Shown here: piece after piece, positions 1 through 5,694 of the stretch
How positions within the stretch are numbered: position 1 is the first letter of the stretch
Layout of the letters: the number at the start of each line of letters is the position of its first letter
Made by a program: the position numbers and the translations under genes
Assembly: GCA_027076405.1 (NCBI GenBank)
Contig: JALTJN010000237.1
Coordinates: forward strand, 1-5,694
Length of the DNA stretch: 5,694 nt
Reading direction: 5' to 3'
Source of the DNA: Chromatiales bacterium
GTDB lineage: Bacteria > Pseudomonadota > Gammaproteobacteria > UBA6429
Notes under the pieces: model-generated
Database searches by the model: none
Seen by the model: only the letters and a program-made list of their open reading frames with translations
What the model was told of the DNA's origin: nothing

Positions 1-28
1 GTATATATTGGTATAGAAGAGGTGCGAT
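1..28 (+). promoter_or_regulatory. parDE leader: possible -10, operator repeat and RBS
   Basis: TATATT at 3-8 could serve as a -10 box; its -35 would lie outside the window. GTATA occurs at 1-5 and again at 11-15, a 10-bp (one helical turn) spacing. Ribbon-helix-helix antitoxins such as ParD usually bind repeated short elements over their own promoter, so this may be the edge of the autoregulatory operator. GAAGAGG at 16-22 is a good ribosome binding site 6 bases before the ATG at 29. The RBS is seen directly; promoter and operator are inferred from a truncated region. Confidence 0.4.
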
Positions 29-271
29 ATGGCAAAAAACACGAGCATTACCCTCGGTGACCACTTTGACAAATTTGTAAGTGGGCAAGTTGAAAGCGGC
101 CGATTTGGCTCGGCCAGCGAGGTTATTAGAGCCGCGCTTAGATTGCTTGAAAATACAGAAACACGGCTTGAGACCTTGAGGAAAATGCTTGATGAAGGAG
201 AGAACAGCGGTGTTGCAGATTATGACTACGACGCATTTATGGCCGAGCTAGATAGCGAAAATGACAAATGA
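29..271 (+). CDS. parD: ParD-type antitoxin (ribbon-helix-helix)
   Basis: This 80-residue protein is the antitoxin of a type II toxin-antitoxin pair. It should bind and neutralise ParE and, as a dimer, repress its own operon. The N-terminus shows the ParD pattern: a short beta strand (residues 4-9, NTSITL), a helix (HFDKFV), then SGRFGSASEVIRAALRLLE (about 23-41), the family's turn and second DNA-binding helix. The acidic C-terminal half (about 50-80, rich in D and E) is the part that wraps around the toxin in known ParD proteins. Length is typical for the family. The ATG at 29 has GAAGAGG 6 bases upstream. Its TGA overlaps the toxin ATG (ATGA at 268-271), so the two genes are one translationally coupled operon. 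Such modules are common in chromosomal integrons and plasmids, where they stabilise neighbouring DNA. Confidence 0.93.
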   Translation: MAKNTSITLGDHFDKFVSGQVESGRFGSASEVIRAALRLLENTETRLETLRKMLDEGENSGVADYDYDAFMAELDSENDK

Positions 272-570
272 AGGCATTTGAATTAAGCAAGGAAGCCAAA
301 GAAGACCTGAGAAAAATTGCCCGATTTACAGAAAAACGCTGGGGACGAGACCAGCGTTTTTTGTATATCAAACAGTTTGATGATGTGTTTCATACGCTGG
401 CGAAGCGCCCAACCATTGGCAAGCAATGTGAATACATAAAAAAAGGGTACAGAAAATTTCCTCAAGGCAGCCACATTATTTATTATCGCGAAGCCGAGAG
501 AGCCAGGATTTTTATTGTACGCATACTTCATAAAAACATGGATATTGAGTCGGAATTTTTGGACCTGTAA
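268..570 (+). CDS. parE: ParE-type toxin (RelE/ParE superfamily)
   Basis: This 100-residue toxin partners the preceding ParD. Characterised ParE proteins poison DNA gyrase and block replication; other members of the RelE/ParE fold cut mRNA on the ribosome, and the exact target here is not proven. Family marks are the opening ELSKEAKEDLRKIARFTEKRWG (about 5-26), LAKRPTIGK near 45-52, the YRKFPQGSHIIYYR strand (about 61-74) and the closing IFIVRILHKNMD (about 81-92). Length is normal and the frame is intact, so the module looks functional. The start overlaps the parD stop by ATGA and has only a weak RBS of its own, which fits translational coupling that keeps antitoxin in excess. It converges on the helicase gene with 33 bases between stop codons. 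It points against the direction of the attC sites at the right of the window, an orientation usually tolerated only when a cassette has its own promoter. Confidence 0.93.
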   Translation: MKAFELSKEAKEDLRKIARFTEKRWGRDQRFLYIKQFDDVFHTLAKRPTIGKQCEYIKKGYRKFPQGSHIIYYREAERARIFIVRILHKNMDIESEFLDL

Positions 571-576
571 ATGTAA

Positions 577-605
577 ATAAATCTGCGCAAGTGCGTTGTT
601 TTTTT
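577..605. terminator. weak bidirectional terminator between convergent genes
   Basis: CGC (586-588) and GCG (593-595) form a short stem with loop AAGT, extended by a G-T pair and by A-rich bases upstream that can pair with the T run. Seven Ts follow at 599-605, so parDE transcripts could end here. Read on the - strand, the same stem is followed by an interrupted T tract (ATTTATTT), so it may also serve the helicase gene. The GC stem is short; efficiency is uncertain. Confidence 0.35.
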
Positions 606-3600
606 AGTTTTCTACTAACGCAAAATCACGTTCATCATTTTCTACTTCAAGTTCTTTATTGTATATTCGCTGTTCAGTATAAATATTTAGTCTACCGCCA
701 CCTTCATATGGGTATATTTGCATACTATTCAACACATCTATCAAATCTTCCATGCATCCCTCAGGATCAATTGTATAGCTTGAGCCCCAGCATCGCCAAA
801 ACTTCCAGCCAACTCTTTCCATAGTACGTTGTCGCTTCCAATCATCCATCCACTTTTCAGGAGGATGATACTTATCACCATCTAATTCAATCGCCAACCT
901 TTTGTCATTCTCACCCTCAACGACCAAATCAATTGAAAATGCTCCCACCTTAACTTGAGGTATGACGTTATATCCCTTGTCAACAAGTCTTTTATATACA
1001 TCTCTTTCAAAGTCTGACTCACATAAATCAGCAGGATTACTAACCTGTTCAGTCTGTGGCATTGGCGATGCAAAATGGCGTAAGATTTTTAGTCTCAAGT
1101 CAGATTCATTTTTTAAGTCCGATTCTTGAATACTACGATAAAGATACATTCTATCTCTCGCCCTAGATAAGGCCACATTCATTCTTTGTTCTGCATCTCT
1201 TTTACTCATAACAGCACCTTGACCAGAACCAACAACCATTGATAAGAACATAATGTCTCGTTCTTTTCCTTGGAAAGTTGAAGCATCACCACAAGCAATT
1301 TTATATTCTTGAAATATATCCTCACCCAGCTCCACCAGCAACTGGTCTTGAATGTATTTAGCCTGCTGTGCTCCTATCAGTGACACAACACCAATGTTAC
1401 GTCCTTTAAATTTCTGGTCAGAAACCAGTTTTTTTATCTCAGCTATAACGGCCTCAGCTTCTAGCTCGTTAACTTTACTTCTCTCATCACGACGACCACC
1501 CTTAACATAAACATCGATCAATGGCGGCGTGAGTTTCTCAGATGACTTTGGTATCCTCAAAGGAATAAGCGGCTCATTGTAAAATTGCATACTGAATCGA
1601 ATAATAGGTTCTACACATCGGAAATGCTCGGTTAACATAATTCGCTGCCCTGGAAATACCGTGTTGGCAAGATCATAGACAGAGACGCCAGGCAAAAGCA
1701 ATTCTGCAAATGGCTGTTCTCTAAGATAATTATGTTTAAGCTGTAATATTTTTTCCTCAGCGAGAAAGGCTGCTGTTGGGCTCACCTGCTTATCGTCACC
1801 TACAATTAACAATTTTTTTGCTCTCAGTATTGCAGGTAAAGCCGTTATATCAGACTGTGACGCCTCATCAATAATTACCAAATCAAAGGAACCAAAGTCG
1901 GATGGTAGGTTTTCACTCACACGCCAAGTCGGCATAATCCAGCATGGAACACCGCTATAACAATCTTGCATTGCCCTGTAAGCATCTCTACGATGTCTTG
2001 GCGCCCTCTTTCCTGTACCTTTTCCTATTTTTGCTACTGATGAGACAAAGCGCATTAAAGCACCTTGAACACGCTCGGTCATACTCTGATGCAACCCAAT
2101 ATTCGTTTTTAGCCGGACAAGATGAGAGAAAGTTCTTTTTAAATCGTTATCAAGGGTAGATCGCCTGTCCGAAAGCGATTTAAGTTGCTCTCGTCCATCA
2201 ATTTCATGCAAATACTGTTTACGTTGCTTCCATTTCCATGTTTCGAACCAGTCAACAGGGGTTAGTTTGTCGTCCACCTCAAGTAGCGGCTCTGTTTTTA
2301 GAGCTATCGCCCATTTTGGCGCACCTGATTTAGATATTTTATCTGCAATATTCTCAATCTCACCAAGATAACTTGATAACTTATTTATCCTACTTAACTC
2401 AGACACCAATTCTTGCCATTTCTGAATAATACTATCCGATGAGTACTGAGGATTACCTATGATGTTTCTCACAAATATTCTTATTTCATTTGCTATATCG
2501 CCGTCAGATTTATTAAGTTTTTCCATTAAGTCTTGCAATTTAATGCGTTGAGCACCAAGGCTTATTCTTGATGTATTTAACTCAATAGCTTTAATTGTAT
2601 TTTCAATTTCTTCTTTACTTCGTATAATTTCTGATGCATCAACTCCATGCGGGAATAGCTCTATGATTTCTTTTTTCAGAAATCCCCACTGGCTTGCCAC
2701 TGCTCTAGCATCCGAGATCAACTTATGAATAGAATACAGATCTTTAAACAAACTCGCATAGCGATATTCAATCACTGGCAATCCAAGCTCTTGTCCTGCA
2801 TGATTCCATTTTCTTATAAACTTCCGAACATCATCTTGGTAATTTACATAATCAAGAATTGTTTGCCACATTTCAGTATCTTTTGGCGGCTCACCTTCAA
2901 TTCGAGCCTGTTTAATAATACTCTTTGCTTCTTTATTGCCAAAAGAAAAAATACGAAATGCTCTTTTGCTATTTGTGAGGTTAGTTAATGCCTCCTGCAC
3001 ATCCCCAAAGCAAGCGAATGGTTCTGGAATTTCTACATGCGTCTTAACAAACTGCCTTCTCCTTTCTGCCAATGAAGACAAAGAATCTAATAACTCATTA
3101 ACCAAAGATATTTCACCATCAGGTTCTGGTGATTCTTCTAGCCAAGAATCAAAAAGTGGTTTCAACCAACTGTTTTCTTCAAATTCATCAAGAAGGCCGG
3201 ATAGTGCATGAAGAGGTTTAATTAGTCTTTTGGCTCTATCAACAGCTTTTTCTACAGAAACAGCAAGTGGGGGAATATGTTCACTTTTTGAGCTTTCAGC
3301 AATTTTTGCGGATGTTGAAAGATCATCATGGATAGCAGCTATATTTGCAGTATCAGGTAAGTCTTGTGTATTCGGGATGGATTTTCCCGAATAGACAATA
3401 TCTTTACCTACTTTCCTACGTGCAGTTCTAATTTTAGCGATATCAGAATCAGTAAACTTTGGGGTGTATTTTTCAGATGATCCTAGATCATCCGGCAACC
3501 AATCATGTTCGCCGGCATCATTTATGACCTGTTTAGCCAGCTCCATTGCTGTAACATTTATATTATTGCCCGCAAGCATTTTTCCAACAGGTTTAAGCTG

Positions 3601-5265
3601 TTTTAGTCCCCAAGCTTTTATCTGTTCATCAATTTGGGCTATTTCTTCTTTAAGTTGTTTGACTCTTAATTCGTTTGACTCCGCCTCTTGTTTTAATTCT
3701 CGTAAACTGGTTCGACTCACCAGACCTGCCAACAATTCAACGGCAGCTTCAAGCTGCTTCATCCCTTGCCTTTCGTTTGCAAGAAGACTTATTGTTAAAG
3801 CCCTCAATTCCTCAGGTATCTGCTCTTGTAATACTGACAATGCAGGCTCACCTTTAGATGTAACGAGAACACTCCTTCCTGTAGCCAAGTAATGACAAAT
3901 TATATTAGCGATAGTGTGAGTTTTTCCCGTACCGGGCGGCCCCTGAACCACTACACCATCGTTTTCTTCAAGCTTATCTATTATTTGCACCTGTGACTTA
4001 TTAAAAGCTTTTGGAAAATATAGTTCTGATTGTTTTTTTGATTTTGATGATGCGCTTGAGGAAGAAGAAAACCCGCCATCTACAAAAAAGCCACCACTTG
4101 TTTGTAATGGCTTTCTATCAGATAACTCTGTGACAAGCCTTTTTGCAGGATTTGGAATCTGTCTTCCAGCATCTTTTGATTCTTCAAGTTTTTTTTGAAA
4201 CCGCTCAATATCCTGAATAAATCCTGTAGCACTTCTTGGTCTTGCAAAAATTATCCAGCTGTCGGTTACCTCTAGGGATTCACTTATTTTATTCGGCTTT
4301 CTATTTTCTTTGTCTGGATTAATATCTGGCCAATATACTCCACTCTCGCTTAATTGCGTTGAAGCTTGCCTCAGAATTGGCTCAAAACTTTCGTACACAT
4401 AGGGTGAAAACTCTATATCTTCCGACATTTCAGAAAAATGTTTTTTTCCAAAACGTAATAATGCATCTACACCTGGATTTTCTAGCGCAAAATATGCGCC
4501 AACAGCAAGTGTTGGATCAATGTTTCTGGGATGTATTAATATTGCCCCATCTTTATTATCAACTTCAATTTCAATCGGCTTTTCGAGCAAAGGGTGATTG
4601 ATTTTATGTCCATCACATATCCATCGACCTATTCCAATACCCCAAATTAATTCGATAGGCTGCTCATCGCCTTGCGCTTCAATGGTTTGCTGAAGGCTAA
4701 ACAAAGAGTCATATATTTTAATGGTTTCTCTGCGTGGTTTTTCTTCTTCTGACCAAGGCAACCAATGCTCGTTAATGTAGTTATCAATATCTTTTTTTAC
4801 TTGCGGATTATTTTTCAGTCGATATATTACGTCCTTTAATTTTATTTCGGAGATTTGTTCTTTTAGTGGATTAATAACATCGCTTTCAGCTACAACTCCT
4901 TTTTCAACAAGTTTTTCAGCTTCTTGTTCTGGTAGCGTTTTGATTACTTTTTCTTTAATTTGCGGTGGGCTTTCTGGGTCATTTCCTACAGCAACCCATT
5001 CTTGTATTTGTTCAGGAATTGGTGGTGGCGCCAGTCTTTTTAGTCGTTCAATTCTCAACCATATAGCAATACCGTCATCATCAATGATGTTATGCTGGAT
5101 TCCGATTTTGCCTTTTAACTCATGCTCCCAAATATTTAGTTGCTTGTATTCATCGATTCTGAAAATTGGCTTTTGGTTGAGCTGACCAACATGATGAACA
5201 TAATCCAGTAGTTCATCTAGGCGATTGATAGTTTTAGAATCCATTTTATCTGTGTCTTCACTCAC
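604..5265 (-). CDS. giant SF1 helicase fused to Vsr/DUF559-like nuclease, probable anti-phage defence protein
   Basis: A 1553-residue single-gene helicase-nuclease. Residues 1-390 form an N-terminal domain I do not recognise, with a conserved-looking block WEHELKGKIG...DDDG...WLRIERLKR (46-77). A Ser-rich linker (about 390-412) leads to FNKSQ (421-425) and the SF1 motors: Walker A GPPGTGKT (442-449), DEASQ (1133-1137), GDDKQ (1156-1160), EHFR (1213-1216), STFQGKERD (1329-1337) and NVALSRARDR (1363-1372). About 685 residues, largely helical with coiled-coil stretches, separate Walker A from DEASQ. The C-terminus (about 1415-1510) is a PD-(D/E)XK fold of the Vsr/DUF559/MTES_1575 kind: E1420, D1446, E1460-L-D1462-G, H1467, RQR (1478-1480) and GW (1486-1487). 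Helicase-nuclease fusions such as Hhe act in phage defence; the DUF4011 signature LLDLSxRN is not seen. No key residue is missing. The start is GTG at 5265, with GGAA 6 bases upstream and an in-frame TAA two codons before; ATG at 5244 (codon 8) is an alternative. It follows attC by 39 bp. Confidence 0.9.
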   Translation of the reverse strand: MSEDTDKMDSKTINRLDELLDYVHHVGQLNQKPIFRIDEYKQLNIWEHELKGKIGIQHNIIDDDGIAIWLRIERLKRLAPPPIPEQIQEWVAVGNDPESPPQIKEKVIKTLPEQEAEKLVEKGVVAESDVINPLKEQISEIKLKDVIYRLKNNPQVKKDIDNYINEHWLPWSEEEKPRRETIKIYDSLFSLQQTIEAQGDEQPIELIWGIGIGRWICDGHKINHPLLEKPIEIEVDNKDGAILIHPRNIDPTLAVGAYFALENPGVDALLRFGKKHFSEMSEDIEFSPYVYESFEPILRQASTQLSESGVYWPDINPDKENRKPNKISESLEVTDSWIIFARPRSATGFIQDIERFQKKLEESKDAGRQIPNPAKRLVTELSDRKPLQTSGGFFVDGGFSSSSSASSKSKKQSELYFPKAFNKSQVQIIDKLEENDGVVVQGPPGTGKTHTIANIICHYLATGRSVLVTSKGEPALSVLQEQIPEELRALTISLLANERQGMKQLEAAVELLAGLVSRTSLRELKQEAESNELRVKQLKEEIAQIDEQIKAWGLKQLKPVGKMLAGNNINVTAMELAKQVINDAGEHDWLPDDLGSSEKYTPKFTDSDIAKIRTARRKVGKDIVYSGKSIPNTQDLPDTANIAAIHDDLSTSAKIAESSKSEHIPPLAVSVEKAVDRAKRLIKPLHALSGLLDEFEENSWLKPLFDSWLEESPEPDGEISLVNELLDSLSSLAERRRQFVKTHVEIPEPFACFGDVQEALTNLTNSKRAFRIFSFGNKEAKSIIKQARIEGEPPKDTEMWQTILDYVNYQDDVRKFIRKWNHAGQELGLPVIEYRYASLFKDLYSIHKLISDARAVASQWGFLKKEIIELFPHGVDASEIIRSKEEIENTIKAIELNTSRISLGAQRIKLQDLMEKLNKSDGDIANEIRIFVRNIIGNPQYSSDSIIQKWQELVSELSRINKLSSYLGEIENIADKISKSGAPKWAIALKTEPLLEVDDKLTPVDWFETWKWKQRKQYLHEIDGREQLKSLSDRRSTLDNDLKRTFSHLVRLKTNIGLHQSMTERVQGALMRFVSSVAKIGKGTGKRAPRHRRDAYRAMQDCYSGVPCWIMPTWRVSENLPSDFGSFDLVIIDEASQSDITALPAILRAKKLLIVGDDKQVSPTAAFLAEEKILQLKHNYLREQPFAELLLPGVSVYDLANTVFPGQRIMLTEHFRCVEPIIRFSMQFYNEPLIPLRIPKSSEKLTPPLIDVYVKGGRRDERSKVNELEAEAVIAEIKKLVSDQKFKGRNIGVVSLIGAQQAKYIQDQLLVELGEDIFQEYKIACGDASTFQGKERDIMFLSMVVGSGQGAVMSKRDAEQRMNVALSRARDRMYLYRSIQESDLKNESDLRLKILRHFASPMPQTEQVSNPADLCESDFERDVYKRLVDKGYNVIPQVKVGAFSIDLVVEGENDKRLAIELDGDKYHPPEKWMDDWKRQRTMERVGWKFWRCWGSSYTIDPEGCMEDLIDVLNSMQIYPYEGGGRLNIYTEQRIYNKELEVENDERDFALVEN

Positions 5266-5304
5266 ATTTTATTCCGGCAATTGGCTTCATCTTTTGAAGC
5301 ATAA
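5258..5304 (-). promoter_or_regulatory. helicase gene leader: hairpin and overlapping short ORF
   Basis: This is the stretch between the attC crossover and the helicase start. GCTTCA/TGAAGC arms (5284-5289 and 5295-5300) form a 6-bp hairpin with a 5-base loop in the mRNA. An ATG at 5290, lying at the loop/stem junction, opens a 10-codon ORF (MKPIAGIKCE) whose TGA (5260-5258) overlaps the helicase start by 8 bases. ATGTGA at 5267-5262, a start followed at once by a stop, also overlaps the GTG start. I see no convincing -35/-10 pair; TATGCT (5302-5297) is only a poor -10. Transcription may come from an upstream cassette or the integron promoter. Regulatory roles are inferred. Confidence 0.25.
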
Positions 5305-5362
5305 CGAGTCCGAGCTCAGTTGCGCCTGTTTTTTAGGCGTCAACTGGAGCGAGTTGTTCTAG
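5299..5362 (-). other. integron attC recombination site (attC-B)
   Basis: On the - strand the site runs from R'' CTAGAAC (5362-5356) to R' GTTATGC (5305-5299), close to the GTTRRRY core. The arms CAGTTG-CGCCT (5317-5327) and AGGCG-T-CAACTG (5335-5346) pair around a loop GTTTTTT, leaving T5340 unpaired. Such an extrahelical base on the bottom strand is a hallmark of attC and directs strand choice by the integrase. Crossover is expected between G5305 and the TT that starts the helicase cassette. The 64-bp length is within the range of short attC sites. The stop codon of the small mini-cassette ORF lies inside it, which is common. Confidence 0.8.
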
Positions 5363-5501
5363 GAGCATTAGTCCGAAGCCCGCCACTTGTCATCGGAACC
5401 TGAAAAAGGCGGCTGTGATATGTTGAATAGCGAAGCACAAACTTGCTGTCGCCTCCAAGCCCACTTGAGTCGCAGCAAGTTTGTGCTTCGCTTTTTACCA
5501 T
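5340..5501 (-). CDS. hypothetical 53-residue cassette protein
   Basis: I do not recognise this small protein. It starts with MVKSEAQTCCDSS, continues through DSKFVLRYS and ends in a Thr/Arg-rich tail TTRSS. It has no membrane segment, signal peptide or familiar motif apart from a Cys pair at 9-10. Translation support is good: a perfect AAGGAGG lies 10 bases before the ATG at 5501. An upstream in-frame ATG at 5537 lacks this and would place the SD inside the gene, so 5501 is preferred. The stop falls inside attC-B, normal for cassette genes. The codons for SEAQTCC and KFVLR are arms of a 20-bp perfect inverted repeat, so the mRNA would fold into a strong hairpin 7 bases after the start codon. 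The ORF may therefore be poorly translated or incidental to a structural element. A mirror 53-codon ORF lies on the + strand (5420-5581). Confidence 0.45.
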   Translation of the reverse strand: MVKSEAQTCCDSSGLGGDSKFVLRYSTYHSRLFQVPMTSGGLRTNAPRTTRSS

Positions 5502-5570
5502 ATTTTTTAAGCCTCCTTTGTCAGTTTCGAGTGACAATGTATGTAGGTTTTGCCCTAATGCCTGTAGAAC
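5356..5570. repeat. cassette-spanning imperfect palindrome
   Basis: Reading inward from 5356 on the + strand and from 5570 on the - strand gives two homologous arms of 104 and 107 bases around a 4-base loop (CCCA, 5460-5463). Shared blocks in order are GTTCTA, GCATTAG, TTGTCA, CTGA, AAAGGxGGCT, TATG and the perfect 20-mer AGCGAAGCACAAACTTGCTG (5429-5448 paired with 5473-5492), then CG-CTC-AAG near the centre. By eye about three quarters of positions match, with a few 1-4 base gaps. As single strand or RNA, nearly the whole cassette would fold into one long hairpin. On the + strand the perfect stem is followed by TTTTT (5492-5496), so it could also stop + strand transcripts. Confidence 0.88.
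5512..5518 (-). promoter_or_regulatory. consensus ribosome binding site of the 53-residue ORF
   Basis: AAGGAGG on the - strand, 10 bases before the ATG at 5501, is a full match to the anti-Shine-Dalgarno. It fixes the start of the cassette ORF at 5501 rather than 5537. The mirror position on the + strand reads AAAAAGGCGG (5403-5412), a one-base-degraded copy ahead of the mirror ATG at 5420. Confidence 0.55.
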
Positions 5571-5630
5571 GTTCGAGTTAAGGGGCTCGCGGCGCTTATT
5601 CGCGAGTCCCGCTTGAACGACTTGTTATAA
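5564..5630 (-). other. integron attC recombination site (attC-A)
   Basis: On the - strand it reads from R'' TTATAAC (5630-5624) through AACAAGTCGTTCAAGC (5626-5611) to CTTAACTCGAACG (5582-5570) and R' GTTCTAC (5570-5564). Both inner blocks closely resemble the well-known aadA-type attC. GGGCTCGCG (5583-5591) pairs with CGCGAG-T-CCC (5601-5610), leaving T5607 extrahelical. R' deviates from GTTRRRY after GTT, but those bases belong to the next cassette and match its own R''. The length is 67 bp. Confidence 0.85.
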
Positions 5631-5694
5631 GCTTTTTTACGCTATCAGATTTAAGCAAAATCCAAAATACAAAACCTAAAATAGAGATTGTGAT
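5596..5694 (-). CDS. C-terminal end of a cassette-encoded protein, probably membrane-anchored (partial)
   Basis: One - strand frame stays open from the window edge to TAA at 5598-5596, giving 32 residues; the other two - strand frames hit stops within 45 bases. The visible part begins ITISILGFVFWILL, a hydrophobic run long enough to be most of a transmembrane helix, followed by KSDSVKK and a polar tail ending GTRE. The tail is encoded by the attC-A sequence itself, as is common for the last codons of cassette genes. The start and most of the protein lie outside the window, so no function can be assigned. A non-coding explanation for such a short open frame cannot be excluded. Confidence 0.45.
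   Translation of the reverse strand: MTISILGFVFWILLKSDSVKKLITSRSSGTRE

Larger units (their letters stand above)
5305..5569 (-). mobile_element. complete 265-bp integron gene cassette
   Basis: The unit lies between the G/TT crossover points of two attC sites in the same orientation. Its first bases on the - strand (TTCTAC, 5569-5564) are complementary to the R'' box of attC-B (CTAGAAC), as expected when both belong to the same excisable circle. It is very small and its non-attC part is almost wholly the palindrome described separately. It carries one plausible ORF on the - strand (5340-5501). No integrase gene is visible, so this is array interior or an attC cluster without a nearby integrase. 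Confidence 0.72.

Noticed and set aside
584..600. GCGCAAGTGCGTTG resembles the 3' half of an attC (stem end plus GCGTT).
   Set aside because: There is no paired 5' half with an AAC box within reach on either strand, and the following TTTTTTT suits a terminator better. It could be an attC remnant, but nothing shows it.
591..824. Several 60-140 codon open frames antisense to or out of frame with the helicase gene, such as 591-824, 2936-3211 and 3464-3892 on the + strand.
   Set aside because: They lie wholly or almost wholly inside the 4.66-kb coding frame, show Cys/Ser/Leu-rich translations typical of shadow frames and lack good ribosome binding sites.
4027..4075. Ser-rich stretch and homopolymer runs in the helicase gene as a possible frameshift or phase-variable tract.
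   Set aside because: The reading frame is continuous with all helicase motifs on either side, and the Ser codons are mixed. It looks like a flexible linker.
5321..5326. TTGACG on the - strand within attC-B (5343-5338) as a -35 box for the helicase.
   Set aside because: No acceptable -10 hexamer lies 15-19 bases downstream, and the bases are part of the attC stem.
5420..5581. + strand 53-codon ORF mirroring the cassette ORF.
   Set aside because: Its SD-like box is degraded, it runs against the array and its end lies in the neighbour's attC. It is best explained as a by-product of the palindrome and is discussed as a finding, not annotated as a gene.

Overview
The window looks like part of an integron cassette array with large accessory cargo, from an AT-rich gammaproteobacterium. 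That host guess rests on attC-type sites, a ParD/ParE pair and base composition. The genus cannot be read from the sequence, and no integrase or rRNA is present.

Layout, left to right. Positions 1-570 hold a complete ParD/ParE-type toxin-antitoxin operon on the + strand, preceded by the edge of its control region. A 33-bp gap with a weak bidirectional terminator separates it from a convergent, very large gene. Positions 604-5265 (- strand) encode a single 1553-residue protein: an uncharacterised N-terminal domain, an SF1-type (AAA_11/AAA_12, Upf1-like) helicase split by a ~685-residue helical insertion, and a C-terminal Vsr/DUF559-like PD-(D/E)XK nuclease. This is the build of a stand-alone anti-phage defence protein, related in concept to the DUF4011-helicase-Vsr (Hhe) type but with a different N-terminus.

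Upstream of the helicase (5299-5694) are two attC recombination sites, both oriented with the - strand. They bound a 265-bp mini-cassette (5305-5569). The core of that cassette is an imperfect palindrome of about 215 bp. Each strand carries a 53-codon ORF starting at mirror-image positions, and both ORFs encode SEAQTCC, KFVLR and a terminal RSS. The - strand ORF has a perfect Shine-Dalgarno sequence. Beyond the second attC, the window edge cuts the end of another cassette gene, whose last codons lie in attC.

The helicase start codon lies 39 bp past the attC crossover point, as expected for a cassette gene. However, no matching attC follows the gene inside the window. Either the cassette is longer than 5.3 kb and includes the inverted toxin-antitoxin pair, or its attC has been lost. 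The inferred theme is an integron region carrying phage defence and a stabilising toxin-antitoxin module.
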